A stretch of DNA of 16,813 bases from Clostridium sp. UBA3947 (GCA_002385545.1 DGDR01000238.1:1-16813); one strand, 5' to 3'; shown: positions 1 through 6,613, numbered from the stretch's first letter. Notes: generated by a model from the letters alone, not told the origin. Numbers and translations are program-made.

Positions 1-1
1 G

Positions 2-226
2 TATATAACAGAAAAGGATAAGTTCATTACTATTGAGTTTGGCGAGCTAGTGAATGGAAAAGTAAAACAAAAGGGAACAATAGCAAAGATGGCTCGGGGA
101 GAAATGGTTAAGTTTATGGCAAGAAATCAGATTTCAAATTTGAAGGATATTAAGGATTTCCATGAGCTTGGCTTTACTTATTCTAAGGAATTCTCCAATG
201 AAGAAAAATACGTATTTCTTTTATAA
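2..226 (+). CDS. yaaA: YaaA/UPF0246 family peroxide stress protein, C-terminal part (5' end outside window)
   Basis: Only the last 74 codons are present; the reading frame is open from the left edge to a TAA at 224-226. The translation carries the C-terminal signature of the YaaA (DUF328/UPF0246) family: an AKMARGEMVKF segment, matching the family's AKxARGxM motif, then a stretch ending in LGFTYSKEFSNEEKYVF, which matches the usual GYxFDxxxSxxxELVF ending. In Escherichia coli YaaA lowers free intracellular iron during peroxide stress; that role is known for the family and is only inferred here. The stop is followed after 12 bases by the next gene, with a ribosome site overlapping the end, so the two are probably co-transcribed. 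The ferritin two genes on fits an iron or oxidative-stress theme. Confidence 0.8.
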   Translation, partial: YITEKDKFITIEFGELVNGKVKQKGTIAKMARGEMVKFMARNQISNLKDIKDFHELGFTYSKEFSNEEKYVFLL

Positions 227-238
227 GGAGTAAGATCA

Positions 239-652
239 ATGTGTGAGTTAAAAACAAAAGTAAAGGATAGTAGTGTCCAAGAATTTATCGATAAAGTTGA
301 AAATCCTAGGAAAAGAGAAGATGCTTATGAGTTATTGAAAATATTTATTGAAGCTACAGGCTTAGAAGCTAAGATGTGGGGAGATAGCATGATAGGATTT
401 GGATCCTATCATTACAAATACGCTTCAGGCCATGAAGGAGATACTTTTCTCGTTGGATTTTCACCAAGAAAGTCAAAAATAAGTCTATATCTTAACTTAT
501 GGGATGCTCAAAGTGAAAGCTTATTAATGGATCTTGGTAAGCATACCAGAGGTAAAGGCTGTGTCTATATTAACAAACTGTCAGATATCGATACAGAAGT
601 ATTAAAAAAGCTTATTAGTTTATCTATAAAATCTGTAAGAGAAAAATATTAA
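239..652 (+). CDS. DUF1801 domain protein (YdhG-like), function unknown
   Basis: This 137-residue protein fills a single DUF1801 domain. Recognisable blocks are WGDSMIGFGSYHYKYASG (about residues 47-64), GDTFLVGFSPRKSKISLYL (about 67-85) and LGKHTRGKGCVYINKLSDID (about 99-118). These match the family pattern in which a W..MIGFG.Y.Y segment is followed by FSPRK, a beta strand and a GK..KGC.YI segment. The ATG at 239 is supported by an AAGGAG ribosome site at 225-230, within the end of the yaaA-like gene. The biochemical role of DUF1801 proteins is not established, and no signal peptide or membrane segment is visible. The spacing suggests it is expressed with the upstream gene. Confidence 0.8.
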   Translation: MCELKTKVKDSSVQEFIDKVENPRKREDAYELLKIFIEATGLEAKMWGDSMIGFGSYHYKYASGHEGDTFLVGFSPRKSKISLYLNLWDAQSESLLMDLGKHTRGKGCVYINKLSDIDTEVLKKLISLSIKSVREKY

Positions 653-690
653 GTTTTCATAAAATAGCTCATAAAAGATTGAAAGTAAGG

Positions 691-711
691 AATAATATAA
701 TAGTCATTATT
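691..711 (+). promoter_or_regulatory. Candidate ferritin promoter -10 with overlapping AT-rich inverted repeat
   Basis: A TATAAT hexamer lies at 696-701, but no good -35 sequence sits 16-18 bases upstream. The hexamer lies inside an imperfect inverted repeat (AATAAT at 691-696, ATTATT at 706-711). The right half resembles the CATTAT half of a Fur box and the repeat also resembles PerR sites, but the half-site spacing is about two bases too long for the standard Fur consensus. An iron or peroxide operator would suit a ferritin gene, but this is only a suggestion. Confidence 0.25.
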
Positions 712-735
712 ACAAAATCATTGGAGGAATCTTTT

Positions 736-1215
736 ATGAGAAAATTATACGACAATTTAAATGAACAAATGAATTATGAACTGGAATCTGCTTATATTTA
801 TGCAACTATGTCAGCGTATTTAAATGATTTGAACATGAAAGGCATGGCACATTTTATTGACCAGCAGGTAAAAGAAGAAATGGAGCATGCAGCAAAAATC
901 AAAAATTTCCTTCAGTCAATAGGATATTGCATAAAATATCGGCAACTAAATCCTGGAAACGGTAAATTTGATTCCATTGAAGATGTGTTTAGAAAGGCTT
1001 TGGACCATGAAAAAGCTATAACTGCTCGTATCGATGGTTTAGTGAAGGAGGCTAGAGCTGAGGAAGATCAAAGAGTACTAAATATTCTTGCTTGGTTTGT
1101 AGATGAGCAAATAGAAGAAGAAGATATATTTAATGTTCTTGTTCAGATATTAGAAATAATCAATGGTCAATGGAATGGATTGTATATTCTTGATAGTGAG
1201 CTTGCTGGCAGATAG
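736..1215 (+). CDS. ftnA: Non-heme bacterial ferritin (FtnA type)
   Basis: Iron-storage protein, expected to form a 24-subunit shell that oxidises Fe(II) and stores it as ferric mineral in the cytoplasm. From the ATG at 736 the product is 159 residues, normal for bacterial ferritins. Ferroxidase-site residues are visible: E17 (in NYELESAY), E48 and H51 (EEMEH), E92 (DHEKA), E124, Q125 and E128 (DEQIEEE). No heme-binding Met of the bacterioferritin type is apparent. The start at 736 is chosen over an in-frame start at 679 because GGAGG at 723-727 is well spaced from it and because homology begins at MRKLYDNLNEQMNYE. A stem-loop (arms 1203-1209 and 1216-1222) covers the stop codon. A TATAAT-like box and inverted repeat lie upstream at 691-711. 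Confidence 0.92.
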   Translation: MRKLYDNLNEQMNYELESAYIYATMSAYLNDLNMKGMAHFIDQQVKEEMEHAAKIKNFLQSIGYCIKYRQLNPGNGKFDSIEDVFRKALDHEKAITARIDGLVKEARAEEDQRVLNILAWFVDEQIEEEDIFNVLVQILEIINGQWNGLYILDSELAGR

Positions 1216-1242
1216 GCCAGCAGATAAAAAAGGATCATAAAA

Positions 1243-1293
1243 GCTGTTTCAAAATCAGCATTGATATATAAAATATGTAATCTGTAAAACAGC
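1243..1293. repeat. Inverted repeat, GCTGTTT ... AAACAGC
   Basis: Two perfect 7-base arms, GCTGTTT at 1243-1249 and AAACAGC at 1287-1293, enclose an AT-rich 37-base interval. The repeat directly abuts the stronger hairpin at 1294-1340. The pair may be a compound terminator after the ferritin gene or the relic of a small non-coding mobile element; neither can be settled from one copy. Confidence 0.4.
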
Positions 1294-1343
1294 AGGACTG
1301 TTACATAAAAACTTACTTTATTAGTTTTGTAGCAGTCCTTTCT
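1294..1343 (+). terminator. Stem-loop after ferritin gene, probable terminator
   Basis: AGGACTG (1294-1300) pairs with CAGTCCT (1333-1339), and the stem continues through TTACA with TGTAG plus a further AAA/TTT segment after a one-base bulge, giving about 15 pairs. The tail after the stem is short (TTTCT), so termination would be moderate. It is the best terminator between the ferritin gene and the convergent gdhA. With the entries at 1243 and 1482 it accounts for most of the 1216-1568 gap, in which I see no believable gene. Confidence 0.5.
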
Positions 1344-1481
1344 ATGAAATAAAATCCAAATTTAATGCTTGTCCTAATGCTCCTCCTTATTTATCAACTC
1401 TATTTTAAAACAAAGCAACATAGGGAAAAAATAAGTATACTTGTCATTACATGCTGTATTCGACAAAATACATTATTTGCA

Positions 1482-1516
1482 ATAAAAAAAGCTGTGGCAC
1501 AATCAACAGCTTTGCC
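1482..1516 (-). terminator. Rho-independent terminator of gdhA
   Basis: Read on the minus strand, AAAGCTGT (1513-1506) and ACAGCTTT (1495-1488) form a perfect 8-bp stem around a 10-base loop, followed at once by a run of T residues (1490-1484). It lies about 55 bases beyond the gdhA stop codon. A second possible fold on the plus strand (CTGTGG at 1492-1497 with CCACAG at 1524-1529, then ATTATTTTTCT) could end transcription coming from the ferritin side. Confidence 0.85.
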
Positions 1517-1568
1517 AATTGGACCACAGATTATTTTTCTACTTTTATAGCGGTTTTATATATGTTAA

Positions 1569-2903
1569 TTAAATTACACCTTGAGCAAGCATTGCGTCTG
1601 CTACCTTGATAAATCCAGCAATATTAGCACCAGCTACAAGGTCTTCTTCACAGCCGTATTCCTTTGCTGCAGATGTTATGTTTGCATAAATATTCTTCAT
1701 AATATTTTGCAATTTTGCATCTACTTCTTCAAAGGACCAGGATAAGCGCATGCTATTTTGAGACATTTCTAAAGCAGAGGTTGCAACTCCACCAGCATTA
1801 GCTGCTTTAGCAGGAGCAAATAAAACATTATTATTTTTAAATACTTCTACAGCTTCTGCAGTTGATGGCATATTAGCACCTTCTGCAACAGCAAAGCATC
1901 CATTCTTAACAAGTGTTTTTGCAGCTTCCTCATTAAGCTCATTTTGAGTAGCACAGGGTAGTGCAATTTGGCAAGGTATAGTCCAAATGTTTGCACAGCC
2001 TTCATGATACTCAGCATTAGGATGATATTTAATATATTCTTTAATTCTACCTCTTTGTACTTCTTTAATTTGCTTTACAGTATCTAGTTTAATGCCTTCA
2101 GCATCGTATACATATCCATTGGAATCGCTAAGAGCAACAACTTTAGCTCCAAGTTCCATAGCTTTTTGAGCAGCATAAATAGCAACGTTTCCTGAACCTG
2201 AGATAACAGTAACAGCGCCATCCATACTCTTGCCATGATCTTTAAGCATTTCGTCTGTTAGATAGATTAGACCAAAGCCAGTAGCTTCAGTTCTTACTAA
2301 ACTACCACCATAGGTAATTCCTTTACCTGTTAAAACACCTTCATAGGCATTTTTAATTCTCTTGTATTGTCCGAATAAATATCCTATTTCTCTTCCACCA
2401 ACACCTATATCTCCAGCAGGAACATCAGTGTCTGGGCCAATGTGCCTGTACAATTCAGTCATAAAGCTTTGACAAAAACGCATAATTTCTCCATCAGATT
2501 TACCTTTTGGGTCAAAATCGCTACCACCCTTACCGCCTCCAATAGGAAGTCCTGTTAGAGAATTTTTGAAAATTTGCTCAAAACCTAAAAACTTAATAAT
2601 TCCGAGATTAACAGAAGGATGAAAACGAAGCCCACCTTTGTAAGGACCTATCGCACTGTTAAACTCAACCCTATAGCCCCTATTAACTTGCACCTTACCA
2701 TTATCATCAACCCAAGGCACACGAAAGATAATTTGTCTTTCTGGTTCTACAATTCTTTCCAAGATACCTGCTTCTTGATAGTCTTGACGCTTGTTGAATA
2801 CAGGTTCCAAGGATTCTAAAACCTCTTTTACTGCCTGGTGAAACTCTGGTTGGCCAGGATTCTTTTCAATAGTTTTTTCAAGTATTCCTTTTACATATGA
2901 CAT
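1569..2903 (-). CDS. gdhA: Glutamate dehydrogenase, hexameric, probably NADP-linked
   Basis: Interconverts 2-oxoglutarate plus ammonium and glutamate. The 444-residue length is standard for the hexameric family. Substrate and catalytic residues fall at the same numbers as in Clostridium symbiosum GDH: K89 (GPYKGGLRF), K113, K125 (GGGKGGSDF) and D165 (PAGDIGVG). A Rossmann GSGNVA motif begins near residue 236. The strand that follows ends in ALSDSNG, resembling the Ser-Asp-Ser of NADP-dependent E. coli GDH, so NADP preference and a biosynthetic role are inferred. The ATG at 2903 is chosen because a GGGGAG ribosome site (2916-2911 on the minus strand) sits seven bases upstream; a TTG five codons earlier would overlap that site. 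It is transcribed away from the purA operon, with its own terminator at 1482-1516. Confidence 0.95.
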   Translation of the reverse strand: MSYVKGILEKTIEKNPGQPEFHQAVKEVLESLEPVFNKRQDYQEAGILERIVEPERQIIFRVPWVDDNGKVQVNRGYRVEFNSAIGPYKGGLRFHPSVNLGIIKFLGFEQIFKNSLTGLPIGGGKGGSDFDPKGKSDGEIMRFCQSFMTELYRHIGPDTDVPAGDIGVGGREIGYLFGQYKRIKNAYEGVLTGKGITYGGSLVRTEATGFGLIYLTDEMLKDHGKSMDGAVTVISGSGNVAIYAAQKAMELGAKVVALSDSNGYVYDAEGIKLDTVKQIKEVQRGRIKEYIKYHPNAEYHEGCANIWTIPCQIALPCATQNELNEEAAKTLVKNGCFAVAEGANMPSTAEAVEVFKNNNVLFAPAKAANAGGVATSALEMSQNSMRLSWSFEEVDAKLQNIMKNIYANITSAAKEYGCEEDLVAGANIAGFIKVADAMLAQGVI

Positions 2904-3002
2904 TTTATCACTCCCCAAATTTTATCTAAATCATTTGATTATGAATACTTAACAGGGTAAAACTTTGAATAAATATTTAAAAATTTCAAAAAATACATAT
3001 GG

Positions 3003-3027
3003 AGCTTAATACTTGGAATATTAAGCT
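3003..3027 (-). promoter_or_regulatory. Perfect 9-bp hairpin in the probable gdhA leader
   Basis: AGCTTAATA (3003-3011) and TATTAAGCT (3019-3027) are perfect inverted copies around a 7-base loop. It lies between the likely gdhA promoter (-10 at 3056-3051) and the gdhA ribosome site, about 100 bases upstream of the start codon. A T-run follows on the minus strand only after a gap of about ten bases, so it is a poor terminator. It could be a leader structure, an operator or an mRNA-stability element. Confidence 0.4.
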
Positions 3028-3050
3028 AATGATACAATTTTATGCTTGCA

Positions 3051-3080
3051 ATTATAGCATAGAGATGTATTTTAATGCAA
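3051..3080 (-). promoter_or_regulatory. Probable gdhA promoter
   Basis: On the minus strand a perfect TATAAT lies at 3056-3051 with a weak TTGCAT -35 at 3080-3075, an 18-base spacer. The -10 is flanked by inverted arms TATGCT (3041-3046) and AGCATA (3056-3061), which could be a regulator site. The weak -35 suggests either low activity or help from an activator. The predicted leader is about 140 bases. Confidence 0.45.
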
Positions 3081-3136
3081 TATGTTTTTCAAATAAATTT
3101 TTTTGGTGAATAATTGAAATATTTTAATAAATGCCA

Positions 3137-3165
3137 TTGACTAACCAATAGCCATAATGTATAAT
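3137..3165 (+). promoter_or_regulatory. Sigma-A-type promoter of the purA-glnA operon
   Basis: TTGACT (3137-3142) and TATAAT (3160-3165) are separated by exactly 17 bases, close to the vegetative consensus. The predicted transcription start, near 3172, lies only a few bases before the leader hairpin at 3175, so the hairpin would form the very 5' end of the transcript. Confidence 0.85.
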
Positions 3166-3174
3166 ATCTTAAAG

Positions 3175-3190
3175 TGAACAAAGGCGTTCA
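3175..3190 (+). promoter_or_regulatory. Hexaloop antiterminator hairpin (ANTAR-target type) in purA leader
   Basis: TGAAC (3175-3179), loop AAAGGC (3180-3185), GTTCA (3186-3190). The loop has A at position 1 and G at position 4, as in established ANTAR target hairpins such as those bound by EutV and NasR. The loop and 3' arm are also used by the terminator at 3181-3279, so the two structures exclude each other. The same loop recurs at 14665-14670 and 16646-16651. The sequence shows the structure; binding by the protein encoded at 6032-6613 is inferred. Confidence 0.7.
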
Positions 3191-3279
3191 TCAGATAATG
3201 CATTAAGTAGCTAAAATCGACAAAATTTAGTCGGTTAGTTTTTGGTTTACTTTGCATTGTGTGATGAGCGTCTTTTTTT
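3181..3279 (+). terminator. Conditional terminator in purA leader
   Basis: The base of the stem pairs 3181-3193 with 3262-3274: thirteen pairs including two G-U. It continues through interrupted pairing (AATGCA with TGCATT; an inner CGAC/GTCG hairpin at 3218-3233) and ends in seven T residues at 3273-3279. It lies about 60 bases before the purA ATG. Formation would stop transcription of the whole purA-glnA-carAB cluster; the hexaloop hairpin at 3175-3190 blocks its 5' arm. Confidence 0.8.
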
Positions 3280-3339
3280 GTAAGAAAAACACTATTGGTC
3301 CGATTTTTTAGTTTTATATTAGTATTAGGAGGTTGAACT

Positions 3340-4611
3340 ATGTTAACTGCAATAGTAGGTATTAATTGGGGAGATGAAGGAAAAGGACGTATGGTAGATT
3401 TGCTTTCTTCTGATTATGACGTGATTTGTCGTTATCAGGGAGGGAACAATGCTGGTCATACGGTTATCAATGAAAAAGGCAAATTTATACTGAATCTATT
3501 GCCATCAGGTATATTACGAGATACTACCGTTAATGTTATGGGTAACGGTATGGTTGTTGATATAGAGCATTTATGCGGTGAGATAAAAATGCTCCAGGAG
3601 AAAGGGATAAAAATAACTCCAGAAAACCTTAAAATAAGTGACAAGGCTATTATATGTATGCCATATCATAGACAACAGGATAGACTTGAAGAGGATAGAC
3701 TTGGAGACAAAAAATATGGCTCAACCTTACGTGGTATAGCCCCTGTATATGGGGATAAGTACATGAAAAAGGGTATAAGGATGGGTGATTTGCTAGCATC
3801 AAGGGATGTTCTTGAAGAGAAGGTAGCTAATATTGTTGAGTGGAAAAATATAACCTTCACTGGCTACCAGCAATCTATAATTTTTAAAGAAAAAATGATG
3901 CAGTGGTTAGAAGAGTACGGCAAGCCTTTATTGCCCTTTATCACTGATACAACTGAATATTTGCTAACTGCCATAAAAGAAGACAAGGACATTATGTTTG
4001 AAGCTCAGCTAGGAGCTTTAAGAGATATAGATTTCGGTATTTACCCATATACCTCCTCATCATCTACTATAGCATCTTACGGACCTATTGGGGCAGGAAT
4101 ACCTGGTAAGAAGCTAGATAAGGTTATAGGTATCATGAAAGCTTATTCAAGCTGTGTAGGAGAAGGTCCTTTTGTAGCAGAACTATTTGGAGAGGAAGCT
4201 GAAAAATTAAGAGAAGCAGGAGCTGAGTACGGTGCTGCAACAGGTAGACCCCGTAGAGTAGGTGGCTTTGATTTAGTAGCTTCCGCTTATGGCGTAAAAA
4301 TGCAAGGTGCAGATGAATTAGCATTAACAAAATTAGATGTATTATCATACCTTGATAAAATTCCTGTATGTGTGGCCTATGAGATAGATGGAGTTAGGAC
4401 AACAGTTTTTCCAAGCACAGAAAAGCAACTTAGAGCAAAACCGGTTTATGAATATCTAGAAGGTTTTCATACTGATATAAGCAAATGCAGAAAGGCTGAG
4501 GATTTGCCTAAGACAGCTCTTGACTATATACGCTTTATAGAGAATGCTGTAGGGTGTCCGATTAAATATGTATCAGTAGGTCCAAAGAGAGAGGATTATT
4601 TGGTTTTGTAA
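3340..4611 (+). CDS. purA: Adenylosuccinate synthetase
   Basis: Joins IMP and aspartate using GTP to make adenylosuccinate, the first committed step to AMP. The 423 residues match the usual length. The N-terminal phosphate-binding loop WGDEGKG (residues 10-16) contains the catalytic Asp12 and Lys15, NNAGHTV contains His40, and GNGMVVD follows at about 68-74. The IGAGIP/GEGPFVAELFG region and the GRPRRVGGFD segment of the IMP/GTP site are intact. The residue before WGDEGKG is Asn rather than the more common Gln. The ATG at 3340 follows an AGGAGG ribosome site at 3327-3332. It is the first gene after the regulated leader, and the 75-base gap to glnA has no convincing promoter, so it probably shares its transcript with the nitrogen genes downstream. 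Confidence 0.96.
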   Translation: MLTAIVGINWGDEGKGRMVDLLSSDYDVICRYQGGNNAGHTVINEKGKFILNLLPSGILRDTTVNVMGNGMVVDIEHLCGEIKMLQEKGIKITPENLKISDKAIICMPYHRQQDRLEEDRLGDKKYGSTLRGIAPVYGDKYMKKGIRMGDLLASRDVLEEKVANIVEWKNITFTGYQQSIIFKEKMMQWLEEYGKPLLPFITDTTEYLLTAIKEDKDIMFEAQLGALRDIDFGIYPYTSSSSTIASYGPIGAGIPGKKLDKVIGIMKAYSSCVGEGPFVAELFGEEAEKLREAGAEYGAATGRPRRVGGFDLVASAYGVKMQGADELALTKLDVLSYLDKIPVCVAYEIDGVRTTVFPSTEKQLRAKPVYEYLEGFHTDISKCRKAEDLPKTALDYIRFIENAVGCPIKYVSVGPKREDYLVL

Positions 4612-4686
4612 AGAATGGTTACTATAGGACAATTTATGCTATAGATTGTACTTTTTAAGTATATAAATCATAAAGGAGGTTAATAA

Positions 4687-6006
4687 ATGACAAACACAGT
4701 AAGTGAGGTTTTGGAGTTTGTTCGTGAAAATGATGTGAAGTTCATTAGGCTTGCTTTTACTGATCCTTTTGGAGTAATGAAAAATATTTCAATTATGCCA
4801 GACTTGCTTCCATCAGCATTTGAAAATGGTATATCTTTTGATGCTTCTGCTATCAAAGGATTTAGAGATGTAACAAAGTCAGACTTGCTGCTTTTTCCAG
4901 ATCCTTCTACCTTATCAGTGTTATCCTGGCGTCCAGGACCAGGCAGGGTTATAAGGTTTTTCTGTGATATTAAAAATCCTGATAAAACTCCCTTTATCCA
5001 AGATAGTAGATATATCCTAAAAGAAGTTATAAAACGCTGTGAAAATATGGGCTATGTATGTATGATAGGTGTAGAATGCGAGTTTTACTTGTTTAAGACC
5101 GATGATGAGGGTGAGCCAACTTTAAATACCATTGATTACGGAGATTATCTTGATATATCGCCTCTTGATAAAGGTGAAAACATTAGACGTGAAATTTGTC
5201 TATGTCTTGAGGAAATGGGGCTTGAACCTGAAACCTCACATCATGAGAGAGGTCCAGGTCAGAATGAAATAGATTTTAAGTACAGTGATGCTTTAAATAG
5301 TGCCGATAATTTGATGACCTTTAAGTCTGTTGTAAAGGCTATAGCTGCACGAAATGGTTTGTTTGCTTCCTTTATGCCAAAGCCATTAAAAGGTAAGAGT
5401 GGAAGTGGGCTTCATATAAACTTATCTCTTTCTAAGAATGGTTCTAATATTTTTAAGAACAGGCAGGACGAACATTCACAAGTAGCGGAAAGCTTTATTG
5501 CAGGAGTTCTTGAAAAGGTACCTGAAATAACCTTGTTCTTAAATCCAATAGCTAATTCATATGAGCGTTTTGGAGAGTTTGAAGCTCCTAAATACGTATC
5601 TTGGTCCCATCAAAACCGATCACAGCTTATTAGAATTCCAGCAGCTATTGGAGAAAAGGTAAGAATGGAATTAAGATCTCCAGATCCTACTGCCAATCCT
5701 TATCTTGCTTATGCTCTTATTATAGGAGCAGGCTTAGAGGGTATTGAAAAGGGACTTAAACTGCCACCAGCTGTTGATATGGATTTGTATAGGATTGACG
5801 AAAGTATTGCAAAGGAACTGAGAGTATTACCTAACAACCTTGAAAAGGCTATTGAATTAGCTGAAAACTCTCGATTTGTAAAAAGTGTTATTGGTGAGGA
5901 AATGGCTCGTAAGTATATAGAAATCAAAAAGGAAGAAGCTCTATTATTTGCTGAAGCGAATGATAAAGATAATTTTTACAAGGAGAGATATTTTAGGTTT
6001 ATATAG
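4687..6006 (+). CDS. glnA: Glutamine synthetase, type I (short, alpha-like)
   Basis: Makes glutamine from glutamate, ammonium and ATP. At 439 residues it belongs with the short GSI-alpha enzymes, and no adenylylation-loop tyrosine segment of the longer beta type is seen. Catalytic motifs are present: E130 and E132 (VECEFYLF), E187 and E194 (HHERGPGQNEIDF), H243 (GKSGSGLHIN), NRSQLIRIP and ELRSPDPTANPYLA. Differences from the Bacillus form are FDASAI in place of FDGSSI (about residue 51), a shifted arginine in the following loop (GFRDV; Bacillus subtilis has the feedback-control Arg62 here), NSYERF, and a different tail ending ERYFRFI. Feedback properties may therefore differ. The ribosome site is AAAGGAGG at 4672-4679. 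The next gene encodes the ANTAR regulator, an arrangement also known from solvent-producing clostridia. Confidence 0.96.
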   Translation: MTNTVSEVLEFVRENDVKFIRLAFTDPFGVMKNISIMPDLLPSAFENGISFDASAIKGFRDVTKSDLLLFPDPSTLSVLSWRPGPGRVIRFFCDIKNPDKTPFIQDSRYILKEVIKRCENMGYVCMIGVECEFYLFKTDDEGEPTLNTIDYGDYLDISPLDKGENIRREICLCLEEMGLEPETSHHERGPGQNEIDFKYSDALNSADNLMTFKSVVKAIAARNGLFASFMPKPLKGKSGSGLHINLSLSKNGSNIFKNRQDEHSQVAESFIAGVLEKVPEITLFLNPIANSYERFGEFEAPKYVSWSHQNRSQLIRIPAAIGEKVRMELRSPDPTANPYLAYALIIGAGLEGIEKGLKLPPAVDMDLYRIDESIAKELRVLPNNLEKAIELAENSRFVKSVIGEEMARKYIEIKKEEALLFAEANDKDNFYKERYFRFI

Positions 6007-6031
6007 ATAACTTCTAACTTTTATTTGAAAG

Positions 6032-6613
6032 GTGGCGATTTATACGAAGACTGTTCTAATTGTTTCGCTTACCGAAAAAAGTATAGTTTTTTTTACTGAA
6101 GTTTTGCAAGCATTTTCCGTAAGCAGAATTGTCACCGTTAAATCTTGTGCTGAAGCAAGGCGCATATTGCTAGAACAGGATTTTGACTTGGTTATTATTA
6201 ACGCGCCCCTTCGTGATGAAACTGGAGAAAGCTTATCAAGGAATATTGCTTCAAAAGGTATTAGCCAGGTAATCCTTGTGGTTAAGAGTGAATACTATGA
6301 CGAAGTGTCCGATAAGGTAGAGGATTATGGTGTAATTACTATTGCAAAACCTGTAAATAAAAATCTTTTCTGGTCTGCTTTAAAGATAGCAAAAGCAGCC
6401 CAGAGTAAGTTAAAGAATATGCAAGTGGAAAATTCTAAGCTTATTCAAAAAATTGAAGATATACGTATAGTTGACCGAGCTAAATGCATTCTTATATCTT
6501 ATTTGAACATGACTGAGGCGGAGGCGCATAAATATATTGAAAGACAGGCGATGGATAATAGAATTACAAAAAGAGCCGTAGCTGAAGGAATATTAAAAAC
6601 TTATGAGAGTTAG
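6032..6613 (+). CDS. ANTAR-domain RNA-binding antiterminator with degenerate receiver domain (NitR-like)
   Basis: A 193-residue, two-domain protein. Residues 5-115 fold like a response-regulator receiver, but the acidic pair after the first strand is replaced (VLIVSLTEKS), the phosphoacceptor position is Asn57 (DLVIINAP) and the switch Thr/Ser is Val; only Lys106 (IAKP) remains. A coiled-coil-like linker (about 116-145) leads to an ANTAR domain (about 146-190) with the family pattern DRAKCILISYLNMTE and AHKYIERQAMDNR. ANTAR proteins bind small hexaloop hairpins and prevent termination; such hairpins occur at 3175, 14659 and 16641. Phosphorylation-independent control, perhaps by contact with glutamine synthetase or another nitrogen sensor, is inferred. 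The start is uncertain: the GTG at 6032 overlaps the best ribosome site (AAAGGTGG, 6028-6035), so an unusual start a few codons later is possible. Confidence 0.88.
   Translation: MAIYTKTVLIVSLTEKSIVFFTEVLQAFSVSRIVTVKSCAEARRILLEQDFDLVIINAPLRDETGESLSRNIASKGISQVILVVKSEYYDEVSDKVEDYGVITIAKPVNKNLFWSALKIAKAAQSKLKNMQVENSKLIQKIEDIRIVDRAKCILISYLNMTEAEAHKYIERQAMDNRITKRAVAEGILKTYES

Noticed and set aside
679..735. Upstream in-frame start that would add 19 residues to ferritin
   Set aside because: Ferritin homology and a well-placed GGAGG both support the ATG at 736; the added region overlaps the likely promoter.
1365..1550. 61-codon plus-strand open frame between the ferritin gene and gdhA
   Set aside because: No ribosome site, no recognisable domain, and it overlaps the gdhA terminator hairpin at 1482-1516; most likely chance.
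2904..2918. TTG start five codons upstream of the gdhA ATG
   Set aside because: It would overlap the GGGGAG ribosome site, and the ATG at 2903 gives catalytic lysine numbering identical to the clostridial enzyme.
3175..3190. Interpretation of the TGAAC...GTTCA repeat as a DNA operator for a repressor
   Set aside because: Across the three copies the arms change with compensation while the central six bases stay fixed, the reverse of a typical DNA palindrome; overlap with terminators also favours RNA. It does not match the GlnR/TnrA consensus as I know it.
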